Shown: piece by piece, positions 35,901 to 47,512 of the stretch
Layout: the number at the start of each line of letters is the position of its first letter
How positions within the stretch are numbered: the stretch's first letter is position 1
From: Scedosporium boydii
Taxonomy: Eukaryota; Ascomycota; Sordariomycetes; Microascales; Microascaceae
DNA: 64,000 bases
NCBI GenBank assembly: GCA_002221725.1
Contig: NJFT01000149.1
Span: 1-64,000 of the forward strand
Direction of reading: 5' to 3'
Translations under genes and position numbers: made by a program
The notes under the pieces: generated by a model
Told to the model about the DNA's origin: nothing
What the model saw: the letters and a program-made list of their open reading frames with translations, nothing else
Database searches by the model: none

Positions 35901-38900
35901 ACCATCGCATCGATGGCGACGTTGTCTTTCCGTTTGCTGCATTTGTGGCCATGGCTGCTGAGGCAGTTCGGCAAGTCAACGAGGCTCACGAGAGTGTCGA
36001 GATGCGGAATGTGGTCGTCAGCAATGCACTCCCAATCAGTGAAGAGGTCCCAACTGAACTTGTAACAAACTTCCGTCGCAGCCGCTTGACAGACACTTTG
36101 GATAGCGATTGGTGGGATTTCACCATATCGTCTCATAATGGTCACATCTGGACAAGGCATTGCACAGGTCAAGTCCGTCCGCGCGCTGATATTAGTTCGC
36201 CGCTTTCGTCCTCAAATACCTCTTCTCTCCCAAGGAAAGTGGACAGCCAGAGCTGGTACGAGGCAGTCCATCGAAAGAGACTTAGTTACGGTCCTCATTT
36301 CACGAGTTTGGGAGACATCGCCTCCTCTGTAACAACACCAAGTAAGGCTTCGGCCAAGTTGCGCAACAATTGGCACGGCGATGAGGACAACTATCACCTG
36401 CACCCCGTTGTTGTCGATGCCATCTTCCAGCTCCTGAGTCTTGCTTCGCATAATGGTCTCAGCTATACCTATCGACGCCAAGTTCCGACCAGCATTGAGC
36501 ATCTGACCATTTCCCGGTGCCAGTCAGAGGAACTCCAACTTTACTTGGAAGGTGGACTAAACCACGACGGCGGAGCTTCTGGACAAGGAGAGCTCATAGC
36601 CGGGTCAAACATCATCGCTCAATTCTCTGGGGTTCAAATGACTCTCTTCGAGGGTGCCGATTCTACGTCGAAGAATGACTTCCCACTAACAGCTCGATCT
36701 CAATGGGTGTCGCACATCGGTTTCGCCGATATCAACACACTCTTCCCGCCCGTTGATATCAACTCCAATGACATTAAGACCTTGGAAGATCTCACGTATT
36801 CGGCGATCCGGTACTCGCAACAAATCATGTCCCTTGGTACTAGACCAGAACCTCCTCACCTCAAGAAATATGGAGCCTGGATAGGCGAGCAACTCGCTAG
36901 TTCTCCCGAGCGCATTCATCTCGATGGTCCAGAGTTAGCCGAGTCGATTCAATCAATCGCCGACAGTCTCGAATCTACTCCTCTCTCATATGTGGCCAAA
37001 GCCTTTACAAGCATCTGCTCCGATGTTGACTTGATCCTGTCTGGAAAGCGAAAAGCTTATGACGTGCTAGCCACCGACGGCATCCTTGAGAAGGTCCTTG
37101 AATTCCTGTCAGAGTACGACGGATCCAAGTTCTTCCGAGACTTGGGGCACTTTAAGCCCAACATCCGTGTTCTTGAGCTTGGTGCTGGCTCTGGTACGGC
37201 GACGACCAAGATCTTACAATACTTGAGACACGACAAGGGCCAGAAGCTCTTTTCAAGATATGTGCTTGCCGATGCCTCGACCGGTCTTCTCAATGCGGCG
37301 AAAGATCGATTCAAGGGCGTCGCAAATCTAGAGTTTGCTTGCCTCAACATTGAAAAAGACCTGGCCGACCAAGATTTCGACGACGAGGAATTCGATCTTG
37401 TCATTGCAGCTGGATTCTTGCACACAACGAACAATGTGGAGAAGAGTCTGTCCAATATTCGGAAGCTACTGAGCCCGACGGGCAGATTGCTCTTACAGGA
37501 ACCAGCATCGGGACAAGTCTGGACCAAGTTTATTCTCGGCACGTTGCCTTTTTGGTGGGCTGGTCTTGATAGCCGCCATCTTGATGAACCGTTCATGGAT
37601 CGGAAATGGTGGACAGAAAGGCTCGACTCAGCTGGGCTCGGTAGGCATGATTTTGTTGAAAACCTCGGTCAAATCGGTCAGAGTAATGTTATCATCGCAC
37701 AACCAGATTATCAACAACTCTCGCCCAGAAAAGTAACCTTGCTATTCGACAAAGCATGTATCGAGACAGAAAATGTCTATTATGAGCTCCAATCGCGAGG
37801 ATATCACATTAATCTCTGCACACTCAACGAAATTCCTATCGCTGGACAAGACATCATCGCACTCATCGACCTTGACAAGCCGTTCCTCTGGGATCTCACA
37901 ACAGCGGGTCTCGAATCCCTCCAACAGTTCGTCAAGAACCTACAGGGGTCTGGCGTTCTATGGGTCACTCAGCCATGCCAAGCCGGAGTCAAAGACCCCA
38001 GGTACGCCCCCATCATCGGACTTGCTCGCACGATGAGATCGGAGCTCGCTGCCAGCTTCGCTACATGTGAGATAGACGAACTGGCCTCACTAGAAAATAT
38101 TAATGCTCTGGCCCAAGTGTTCTCCAATTTCCAGGATCGCAAGCACGAAGGAGTTCTCGGCCCAGAATTTGAATACGCAATTTCGAAGGGGGCCGTTTTT
38201 GTCAACCGATTCTTCCCCTTCGAGTTGCCAGCTGAGATACAAGATATAGAGTCAACCCAACTTCCAGAAGCATCACTGGCAATTGGGAAAACGGGTCAAC
38301 TTGGTACCTTGCACTGGTCTGCTCGAAGGCCAACCATCCCCCAAAGAGACGAGGTTGAAGTCGAAGTGCACGCGACGGGTCTCAACTTTAGGGTCAGTAC
38401 TCCAAATTTCCACCACCACAGGGTTACGACTAACTAACACCGCTTTTCATTTTAGGATATTCTGGTCGCCATGGGGATTCTAGCTCTCCCCGAAACAAAT
38501 TTCGGCTACGAAGCAGCGGGCATCGTGCGAAGAATTGGACCCAAAGCAACCAAGTTCAGCGTGGGGGACCGTGTTATTCTTATGGGATACAACACCTTCT
38601 CGACTACTGTGACACAATCGGAACTGCTTTGTGAAAGACTTCCAGAATCTATTAGTCTCCTTGACGGGGCGGGATCTCCTCTTTGTTTCACGACGGCGAT
38701 TTATGGCCTAGTGGACATTGGGCGGCTTGAGGAGGGACAGGTGAGTAACTGATTATTACTTCTTATGCTTTGAAATTTTCATCGTTCTGGAGGGTAGAAG
38801 AAGAAGTGTTCTGACCATCAATCGTCTGGCAGTCCGTGCTCATCCATAGCGCCGCTGGCGGTGTTGGCATCGCAGCCATTCAAGTTGCGAAGATGCTCAA

Positions 38901-40695
38901 GGCGAACATCTACGCGACCGTGGGTAGTGCTGAGAAAAGAAAGTTCTTGATCGACAGCTTCGGCATACCGAATGAGAGCATCTTTGACTCGCGAAGCACT
39001 GCCTTCGTTGCTGACGTGATGCGCGAAACTGGGGGCAGGGGAGTTGATGTGGCCCTCAACTCGCTTTCCGGCGAACTGCTGCATCAAACGTGGAATTGTA
39101 TCGCCAAATGGGGTACGATGGTCGAGATTGGCAAGCGAGATTTATTGGGATCTGCCAAGCTGGACATGAAACTCTTCGCGGACAACCGCAACTATTGTTG
39201 TATTGACATGGACCAAATGACTCGGGAGAAACCAAGGCTTATTGATAGGTGAGTTTCTGCACGTTGCTCGGTGCTGTTACTATAATATGGTTCTCTAACT
39301 GCGAGCAGGCTGTTGCGAAGACTGGTGGAGTACTTCCGCCAAGGCTCCCTGCACCCGATCCCACTAGCTCGAGTGTCGCCCGGGTCTGATATCCAGGAAA
39401 CATTCAAGCTCATGCAGCAGAGCAAGCATATTGGCAAGATTGTCGTAGAGCTACGGAACAGTCAATGGAAACTTCTGTTCGATGATGTGCAAGCGCCACA
39501 GAAGCGTCCAGTTACCCTTGACGGTTCTGCAGCTTACCTCTTGGTTGGTGGGCTGGGCGGCCTCGGGCGTTCCATCGCACGCTACATGGTTCAGCAAGGC
39601 GCTCGGAATCTCATATTCCTATCTCGAAGCGCCGATAGGAATGATCCCCAACACCGAGACTTCATCAACGAAATCGAGGGCATGGGAAGCACTGTCCAGT
39701 GTGTCCAGGGGAATGTGGCGCGGGAAGCCGATGTCGAGAGGGCTATAGGCGGAGCACTTGCCCCAGTCAAGGGCATCCTCAACACGACCATCGCGCTGGC
39801 CGATGACGCATTCTTGCGTATGACGATTGAGGAGTGGAACACTTCGGTCGAGCCCAAGATCAAAGGCACATGGAATATCCTAGAGATCGCCAAGTCTCGT
39901 GGGCTTGACCTTGATTTCCTGGTTCTCATCAGCTCTTTATCAGGCATTGTTGGTCAGACGGGTCAAGCCAACTACTCCAGCGCCAACACCTTCCTTGACG
40001 CATTCTCTCAGTATAGCACAGCCCAAGGAGTGCCATGCACCACCATCACGTTCGGTGTTATGGAGGGTATCGGCGTCATGAGCAACAATGTTGATCTCCT
40101 GAAGAAGTTGCAAGGCTCAGGTTGGCGCTTGAATAATGAAGGAGAGTTGATTGAGGCAGTGGATTCGGCAATACAGCTTCAGACCATCAAGCGGGATATC
40201 AACGGGAAGAAAACACTCGCGCCGAGTTCGGTCGACAAGATCGATAAGACCAAGTTCATCTTCGGGCTCTGTCCAACCATACCGCTTAGCAGTCCTGATA
40301 GCTACACAAACCTACGGGCCGATGTTCGCATGGCGGTATATCACAACTCCAAACGGCAGAGCAACAAATCGGCGGTGTCAGAGGACACGCTGCGCGCGCT
40401 TCTAAGCACTGCAAAGAAAGACGCATCAATCCTAGAATCCAGCGAGAGCGTGTCACTTCTCGCTGTGGAAATTGGGAAGAAACTCTGCAGCTTACTGCTA
40501 CTGCCCGATAATGACTTGAGCCCGACAATGAAGACGGGCGAGATGGGGCTGGATTCCATGGTGGCGGTCGAGATGGGTGCGTGGTGGAAGCTGACGTTTG
40601 GACTCGAGATTAGCATGTTGGACTTGGTGAGCATGGGGACATTGGAGGCATTGGGGAAGCGGGCAGCGGAGGATCTCGTCCGCCTTTACACTTAA
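32939..40695 (+). CDS. Highly reducing type I polyketide synthase (KS-AT-DH-cMT-ER-KR-ACP)
   Basis: Five exons (32939-33567, 33625-38392, 38456-38740, 38833-39248, 39309-40695) give 2494 aa. KS: Cys217 in RTACSSS, His355 in ECHGTGT, His390 in NLGHSEG. AT: starts near FTGQGAQW (568), with Ser658 in GHSSGE. DH: His970 in LDHRIDGD and Asp1141 in HPVVVDAIF. C-methyltransferase: SAM loop LELGAGSGT from 1393. ER: from about 1765, with NADPH loop HSAAGGVG just after 1895. KR: GGLGGLGRS near 2112 and Tyr2255 in QANYSSANT. ACP: Ser2449 in GLDSM. All catalytic residues I looked for are present, so each reductive domain may be active, giving a largely saturated, branched chain. There is no thioesterase or reductase domain, so release must come from another protein. 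The divergent oxoamine synthase is the obvious candidate. Confidence 0.96.
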
Positions 40696-40851
40696 CCAAC
40701 CTATTATAGGTACATTTGTTTTATGTCTTTAGATACGAATTCCAATAGGTCCTAATGGGAAGCCGTAGTGAGTACTAAGGATTAAGTTCCGAGTATTTGG
40801 TTTGTTCACATAACACAATTGGATTGACTACCTGTTGATCTGCATTCTACT

Positions 40852-42081
40852 CTAAGAAGCCATAGCAAAGATCAAGTTTTGGATCTTTGTTTCAGGTCGG
40901 AGCCCATCATTCCAGCCAACATGGTCGAAGCCAACGGACGTGAGTACCTTTTCCCAGCGTTCAGGGCTCTGCAGGGCATGCCGTCTATTGTCTTCAAACG
41001 CCCACCACCCAGAAATCAATCCGAAGGCGACATCAGCCCAAAGCATTTGCGTAGTGAGCTCATGGAATATGATGAAACCGTCTGGTCGCAACATCTTGCG
41101 GATGTTTGCCAATGAGATGGACAGATCGCGAGTCGCATGAAGAACATTTGACCCGAGGACGATGTGTTGAGTGTGTTGCAGTGTTTCATCTGGTTCTTTC
41201 TCGATATCCACAACCTTGTATTCCACAAATGGGTATTCCTCAAGTTTCTTCTGCGCTGCCGAGACGAAGACAGAGCTGATGTCGCTCATGGTATAAGCCA
41301 CCGGTATGCCGAGACGAGCCAGTACTGGGACTATCTTGAAGGTCGTGCCTCCCGTACCCGCGCCAACTTCGAGCACTCGGAGGGGCCCGCCATGCTTTGG
41401 CCATGTCCTGCCGATGTTCTCGAAGAAAGCCGCCAGCTGTTGGAGGATTGTGCTGAACAAGGGGGACTTGGCATAGAAGTTCGTCATGAGCGTGCGACCT
41501 TCATCAGAACCAAAGAGCAGCTGCAATGGGTCCACTTCGCCAGAGAGACATTTGGCAAAGGATCCGCCAGTCCGTTGCACAAGCCCGAGTTCCCACTCCT
41601 GTTCCGGTCTGTCGTCGAAAAGATCTTCCAGAATATCCTCGATCTTGCTACTAGGACAAGTGACAGAGGTGCGAGCGATCTCGTCTCCGTCGGCCTCAAT
41701 CAAGCCTGCCTTTTCCTCCAAAGCTTTATACATGTAGTTGATGAGCTTTTCGTGTCTTGGAAGATTTTTGATGCGTTCGAGCCTTGTGCCCGGCGCGGCA
41801 GATCGAATTGGACATCCGAGTTCTTCAAAGGCATTGCAAAAGACTGCGATGGCTAGCTCGTCTGATCTTGGAATGAACTCTGAGCAATAGGTGTCTATCT
41901 TGTTCTTCACGATGAAATCATCCGTAGAATCGCGCATGCTGCGGAAGGCATCCAAGACAGCAACTGAGCTGAGCACCCCATCTTCGTTCGGAGGCATCTT
42001 GAGGTCGAGATTCAGAGCTGTGGGGCGGTCTGCTAGGGCTCCGGTGCTGTTGCTGCGGTGGTGGGATTCGCTATTAGCCAT
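40852..42081 (-). CDS. Free-standing SAM methyltransferase resembling the NR-PKS C-methylation domain
   Basis: One uninterrupted frame of 409 aa. The start MANSESHH is preferred over an upstream frame extension that shows no conservation. The C-terminal half is a class I methyltransferase: LEVGAGTGGTTFKIVP, SDISSVFVSAAQKKL, GSNVLHATRDL, LRPDGFIIFHEL and a closing GFDHVGWNDG. The N-terminal half (CNAFEELGCPI, LPRHEKLINYMYKALEE, SGEVDPLQLLFGS) is the lid region found before the C-methyltransferase core of non-reducing PKSs. So it looks like such a domain living on its own. It is convergent with the PKS gene, with 156 bp between stops. The PKS already has a cMT with an intact SAM loop, so this one may methylate in trans, act on a later intermediate or be an O- or N-methyltransferase. 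The substrate is unknown. Confidence 0.88.
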   Translation of the reverse strand: MANSESHHRSNSTGALADRPTALNLDLKMPPNEDGVLSSVAVLDAFRSMRDSTDDFIVKNKIDTYCSEFIPRSDELAIAVFCNAFEELGCPIRSAAPGTRLERIKNLPRHEKLINYMYKALEEKAGLIEADGDEIARTSVTCPSSKIEDILEDLFDDRPEQEWELGLVQRTGGSFAKCLSGEVDPLQLLFGSDEGRTLMTNFYAKSPLFSTILQQLAAFFENIGRTWPKHGGPLRVLEVGAGTGGTTFKIVPVLARLGIPVAYTMSDISSVFVSAAQKKLEEYPFVEYKVVDIEKEPDETLQHTQHIVLGSNVLHATRDLSISLANIRKMLRPDGFIIFHELTTQMLWADVAFGLISGWWAFEDNRRHALQSPERWEKVLTSVGFDHVGWNDGLRPETKIQNLIFAMAS

Positions 42082-42711
42082 TGTGTAGCTTTGTTTTTCT
42101 CTTCCCGTCCGCCTTCGACTACTATAGTGACAGGGAGGATAAGTCCCCAGGACCAGGTTCAGATTATCTGAGTCAACTTCCCGTTGCAATTGATCAAGGT
42201 CTTTCCAAATCAGACGGGTATCTACGGTGACTGCCGGTACGAGCAAGCGAATCGGAACGAGACTCGGACACGTGGTGCCAAGTCACCAGCGGCGGTCCTA
42301 GAACAAGATGGAAGGCAGTAGGAATCCACCAACAGCCTTCCAACGGGAACAGCCAGGCGAGGAGTTAGCAATACTTTTGCAAATGCCGTCACGCCAACTT
42401 CGTGGGCACAACTCGTCAGAATGCAGCTTACGATAAGCATAGCGTAGTACCGGTGATCCCCAACTTATGCTCTGCGGCAGATGTATATGATATCTCTGCT
42501 CAGTCTGACCGAGTGGGTATCGATATAATGGTGATAGTTACCATCACAACTCTGATAATGGCGCTGTAGCCACAGTGCGTGAGAAACAAGGAGGGCCTGC
42601 ATAAAGTCTGCAGGATGGAGGGGACCGCCGGGTGAGAGCGGACAGCTCGGCCTGCGAGTAACATTCTTTCCTCCCGCTGCCCCGCCTATGTCTTGGGACT
42701 CGACATCCCGG

Positions 42712-42855
42712 CAACGAGGATGACTGCAGCGGGTATCACGGCAGCTAGTATGACTATAGTTAGTGTGACCGGAACAAGGATGACCGCAGATAGGATGACG
42801 GCAGCTAATGCGACGGGAGCTACGATTGATGCAGCTAATATGATGGGGCATGACT
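42712..42855. repeat. Degenerate minisatellite
   Basis: Variants of GGATGACNGCAGCTA recur about six times at spacings of 15-30 bases. Both strands stay open over the array, simply because the unit length is close to a multiple of three. I do not call it a gene. Confidence 0.65.
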
Positions 42856-42939
42856 GCAGCGAGGTTGACTTGCAGGCCACATGGAAAGACGAACTGGATC
42901 CGTTCTAATGTGAACAGGGCGCAAGTGTGAATATTCCAA

Positions 42940-43160
42940 GTCCTAGGTCAAATTTTAATTAATATATAAATATTTGGGTAAATGTTTTGAATCTTTAAAT
43001 TATTTAACACTATTTACTATAAACTTTACATACTCCATAATATAAGTTTATTATTTTGCTTAAAAAGTATTTATATATAAACTATTAAGAAAAAATTAAG
43101 AACTTTAAATAAATAAAGTAATAAAATATATATATAAACCTCTTTTAATATTAATTAGCG
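42940..43160. other. AT-rich island
   Basis: This is a sharp block of nearly pure A/T, similar in character to 32040-32280. Together the two blocks bracket the PKS and methyltransferase genes. No ends or target duplication are visible. Confidence 0.7.
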
Positions 43161-43278
43161 ATTTTTTCGAAATGCTACCGCTGTTAGGAATAGAAGAGTA
43201 TATAACCTGAATACGTTCGACACTACATCTGGGAATCCCGCCTCGGAGAGCCATGCAATCCCGAGGCCGAATCTCACC

Positions 43279-44211
43279 ATGAGTTCCTCAAGTACTGACC
43301 ATCTATTTCGCGTCGATGGGCTTGTGGCCTTAATCACCGGCGGTGGGACCGGTAGGTCTTGACATGCCAAACGTTGATATTGCAAGTACCTGCTAATGCG
43401 ATTAGGCATTGGACTTATGATGACCAAGGCTCTTGCTCGCAATGGGGCGAGTAAGGTCTACATTAGTGGCAGACGCAGAGACGTTTTGGAAGAAGCGGCA
43501 AAGGAATCGCCTCATGGCAACATCGTTCCTGTTGTTGCCGATGTTACCTCCAAGGAAGACATCGAAGCACTTGCAGAGCATATACGAAGGGATGTCGGCC
43601 ACTTGAATCTTCTCGTGACCAACGCGGGAATTTGGGGTCCCGGGCCCGACCAGCCTCTGGGAACAACACTGCAAGAAGTTCAGGCGGCAGCAATGAAGAC
43701 GACAATGCAGGAGTGGGATCAATGCTTCAGAACCAATGTTCACGGCTGCTATTACTGCATCATGGCCGTCCTCGACCTCCTCGACGAAGGCAACAAACGG
43801 AAGAACTATTGTAATGGCGAGGTGAAGAGTCAAGTCATCGTGACCGGCAGCGTAGGCGGTTTCTCCCGAATAGTCGGCGGCCGAAATGCCTATCGGGCCA
43901 GCAAAGCTGCAGTCACGCATCTCGCCAAGTGCCTCGCTACCGGCTTTCAAGAGTTCGGCATCCGAGTGAATACACTCGCACCGGGTCTTTTCGAATCTGA
44001 GCTCGCAGCATCCCTGGTTGAGAAATATAACGGCTTTGCTGATGAGGATGGTAAGATAGACAGGAAGCGAGTGCCGGAGGAGCGAATCGGCGTGGAGGAA
44101 GACATCACGGGGGCGATGTTGTATCTTGCTTCCAGAGCCGGGGCTTACAACAATGGTCATGTTTGCGTCGTAGATGGGGGTCTTGTCAGCGTTATGCCGG
44201 CGACCTACTAG
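43279..44211 (+). CDS. Short-chain dehydrogenase/reductase
   Basis: Two exons (43279-43351, 43406-44211) give 292 aa. The cofactor turn is completed across the 54-bp intron: TGGGTGIGLMM. It is followed by SGRRRDVLEEAA (the basic residues suggest NADPH), VADVTSKED and NAGIWGPG. The catalytic serine is in VTGSVGGFS and the YxxxK pair is in NAYRASKAAV. The C-terminus has VNTLAPGLFESEL and VVDGG. This is a classical FabG-like SDR, unlike the membrane-anchored 3-ketosphinganine reductases. In the cluster it is suited to reduce the ketone left by the oxoamine synthase, or another carbonyl of the product. That role is inferred from position. Confidence 0.92.
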
Positions 44212-45082
44212 ATCCGACACCTCTTTTGGAAGACAATAGCCCTCGATTTGGATTGGATTGGCCCTCGTCTCGGGCAATTTAGGAACAGATCGTATGATTT
44301 TAAGATGTTCAAACACTGTTTAATGGAGATTCACTTTTACGCCAAACCGGATCCCATGTTCAAAGAGTAATGTTTGTACGACCTACTTGAATCAACACAA
44401 CGAATAGCTCTGACCCAAGCCGGGAGGTCCCTATGCTCCTCTGGATGACTGAACATGTAACGTTGCCATTCTCTTCCCACCTTTGTAGACAACACACGTA
44501 AGACTCTCACACACACTCAATAACTCCAAAGTTCCTGCATCTGCATTACACGCAGCCGATGAAACCCTCATTCTTCAGTCCGGGGTAGCGTCAACTAGCT
44601 CCAGCACTTGCTGACTGCATGACCCTTTTTCATACTGTGTCGATATGTGGAATTGTAGATCCATGCAGTGAGAACGACACATCCACTTGCTTGTTGCCGT
44701 CTCAATGCGCCGGATATGGCGGGCCTCCAACCTTCTTGTGCTCCATACTATAGCCCACCCTGTGTACATCGTATCAATCTCCTTGGACCAGTAGAGAGCT
44801 GTGTTATCCAGATTTCAATGCATTCTCGATGGACAGTGATGGGCAGACGATGGCCCTCCTAATTCATCGACTAGCTTGGGGAGGAAACACGACTGCGCGA
44901 TCATTCCATGGCATGGAGAAAGACCTCAATCCATCGGGCCTCGAACCAATCCTTCTTTAGCTCAAATATTCCTCCTGTAACCCATAGAGGCTCACTTTCC
45001 ATCCATCTCTACCAGCCCTCCGCCATTCTTGCCCCCTTGTCCCATCCACCTCTCATCTATCGATCTTACCTATCCAGTCGAA
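44212..45082. other. Intergenic, no gene recognised
   Basis: This is the spacer between two genes on the same strand. The final 130 bases are pyrimidine-rich, a common fungal leader before the ATG at 45083. No motif-bearing frame was found. Confidence 0.4.
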
Positions 45083-46999
45083 ATGGATCTGTCAGGACTA
45101 TCCTCGTTCCCCGATATTGAGCTGCTCCCCACTTTCCTCGACCGGGCCGCACGCGAGGATCCAACCAAAGTTTGGGTCTCCTGCCCCAAAGATGTCTCCG
45201 ACCTGTCTAAGGGCTTCAGGGATTACACGGCGCGAGAATTAGCGAATTATGTGAACAACGCAGCGTGGTATGTTCGCTCTTTCCAGGGCTTCTTGGCAAG
45301 ACCGTTCGCCTAACGTGATAGGTTTCTCGACGAACGAATCGGTAAGGCGCCAGAAGGAAAGTTTCCGGTGGTTGCGTATATTGGGCCATCTGACATACGA
45401 TACCTCCTGCTACCAATTGCCTTGGCCAAATGCGGCTACGAGGTTAGTTGTTACCCTGTAAAAGATTGAGAGTCTGCAAAAGGTCTAAACCCCTGTATAG
45501 TCAATCCCTCTGTCTGATCTAGTCTCGCCCGAGGTGCGCGTATATCTCGCCGAGGCATCAGGATGTGATATCCTAGTTTGTGCTCAAGGGTTTGGAGACG
45601 CCGAGGTCGCATCCCGGAAGACGATGCAACGCGTCATCTTCCCGGAGTTAGATGAACTGTTCGAACCGCAGAACGGGAAGCATTACCCCTATGACAAAAC
45701 TCCCGAAGAAGGTCTCAACGACCCGTTCTTCATATTGCACACATCCGGCTCCTCCAGTGCAAAAGGTTTCCCCACGGTAAGGCTAAGACATCACAGAACG
45801 AGATCAAACTAGATTCTAATTTGCGTAGATGGTGCGCTACCCTCAAGGGGCGTCTTCGCTCAATGGCCTCCTTCGGTACATTCCTGGTTCCGATGGCCTC
45901 CCAAGCTTGTACAGCGTCATGAGTGAATCATCCAGAACCTATACTGGGTTTCGGATTACTCATGCTGGGGGGTTCTTTTTTGCTATACGCCAGATTTACC
46001 AAGGCGTAACCATTGTTGTCGGCGGTAACGATCAAGGTTCAATCAGGTCTATCGAGGGGGCGATCGATTACGGCCGTATTGACAGCGCCGCCTTGGTGCC
46101 GGATAGCCTGAAAGAAATCAGTAAATCTCCCAGAATGCTCGAGAAGCTGTCAAAGCTGAAATGGGTTATATCTTCAGGAGGTAAGCTGATGCCTGGGGTT
46201 AATCAAGCTTTACGTTTAGGTGCTAATCACTATTCTAGCAATGCTTCCCAAGCAAGTTGGAGACATAATTTCGAAGCATGTCCATCTCATCAGCATTTAT
46301 GGTTCAACAGAGGCGATAAGCACCACGTACAGCATACTCCCCACTGAAGACTGGGAGTACGTCCACTCCAATCCGGAGCTCGGCGACCTCCAATTTGAGG
46401 AGAGCGGGGATAATCTTTTCGAAGCCTTCTACGTCAAGCACCCCGACCCAGTCCTTCGTCTTCATCAAGGTGTTTTCTGGTGCCTTCCCCACCTCGAAAG
46501 ATGGTCAATGGGCGATCTCTTCTCCCCGCACCCTACCAAGAAGAACGCTTGGAAATACATCAGCCGAGCCGATGAACTTATCATCATGGCCAACGGTTAC
46601 AAGCTCCTCCCAACTTTCTTCGAAGAAGAAATTCTCGGAAAAGACCCACGTATCAAGAGCGCCAGTATCTACGGGACCAACAAGGAACATCTTGCTGTCA
46701 TCGTCGACCTCGTCAATCCTCCACCGCCTTCTTACTTCGAGGAGAGAGATAGAGTCATAAAACACACAATAACTGCGACAGATACTCTTGATCCGGTGGT
46801 CGAAGAAATTTGGCCCGTCGTCCAAACTGCCAACGACGCGCTGACGAAATTCTCCATTAAGACGAGTCAGATCCTCAAGCGCGCCGTTATTATCGCGGAT
46901 CCCAAACGGCCTCTTCCGAGGACAGGAAAAGGTGGGGTGCAGAAAAGCGTGGCCGAGAAGCTGTACAAGGAGGAGCTGGGCCGGGCTTTTAGAACTTGA
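45083..46999 (+). CDS. Stand-alone adenylate-forming enzyme (acyl-activating)
   Basis: Five exons (45083-45267, 45322-45442, 45501-45776, 45829-46180, 46239-46999) give 564 aa of the ANL superfamily, which activates a carboxylate with ATP. Motifs: a changed P-loop, HTSGSSSAKGFPT instead of the usual TSGSTGxPK; the aromatic/YGSTEA motif; WSMGDLF; the hinge ADELIIMANGYKL; and the C-terminal lysine loop PRTGKGGVQKS. The sequence style is that of adenylation domains from NRPS-like reductases, cut free of carrier and reductase domains, rather than of a typical fatty acyl-CoA synthetase. No peroxisomal signal is seen. In the cluster it could activate a side-chain acid or the polyketide for attachment. 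Its altered P-loop may affect ATP handling. All introns keep frame. Confidence 0.85.
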
Positions 47000-47512
47000 T
47001 GCCTTGGAGGCGGAAATGACAAGGGAAAGGAACTGGGCGGTAAGAAGTGCTGCTATGCTGTTATTTGTACCTCTTAGTACTGAAAAGATCAAGGCCCCGT
47101 GACTCTTTGCTTCGTTCTCAACAACGAACCAAGTTGAACGGGATGCGGTGTAGCTTCTTTCGGATTTCATAACATGCAAGAAGGAGAAGGAGGTTGGAAG
47201 TAAAGACGACGTGAAGTTGACAAGTATCGCCAGTGTTACGCCAACACAACTTGGGCTAGTGTGCCATAGACCAACTTTACAACGGAAGTAAAACAACTTC
47301 AACCATCATGGCTACCACCGCTGCCTTTTTTGAACACTTATAGCACCCTGTCATCGAGCCTTACTCTGGGCATTCCAGACACGGACTGTCTACTAGGCTC
47401 GCCCGTTCGTTTGCCAGGGACCAGTTCTACAATCATCTCCTTGTCTCAACCGCAATGCGGCATCAGTGCCGAGGTCCATGACCGTCCGTCAGGTTCTGCG
47501 GTGCTTATTGAG
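47000..47512. other. Spacer between two convergent adenylate-forming genes
   Basis: No gene is recognised. It holds the 3' untranslated regions of both neighbours. Confidence 0.45.

Larger units (their letters stand above)
42082..43278. promoter_or_regulatory. Divergent region between methyltransferase and reductase genes
   Basis: These are 1197 bases without a clear gene. They contain a degenerate minisatellite at about 42710-42855 and an AT-rich island at 42940-43160. Both neighbours start outward from here, so promoters lie at the two ends. Confidence 0.5.

Noticed and set aside
42730..42850. Possible CRISPR-like array
   Set aside because: Unit length and spacing are irregular, the units are degenerate, and the genome is fungal.
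42465..42908. Opposed open frames over the minisatellite (about 128 and 71 codons)
   Set aside because: Openness is a by-product of the repeated unit. The peptides are repeats of Met-Thr-Ala or Ile-Leu-Ala without a fold.
43402..44316. Open frame of 304 codons on the minus strand
   Set aside because: It is the mirror of the SDR gene, whose plus strand carries the full set of catalytic motifs.
46505..47302. Open frame of 265 codons on the minus strand
   Set aside because: It is antisense to the adenylate-forming gene and has no motif.
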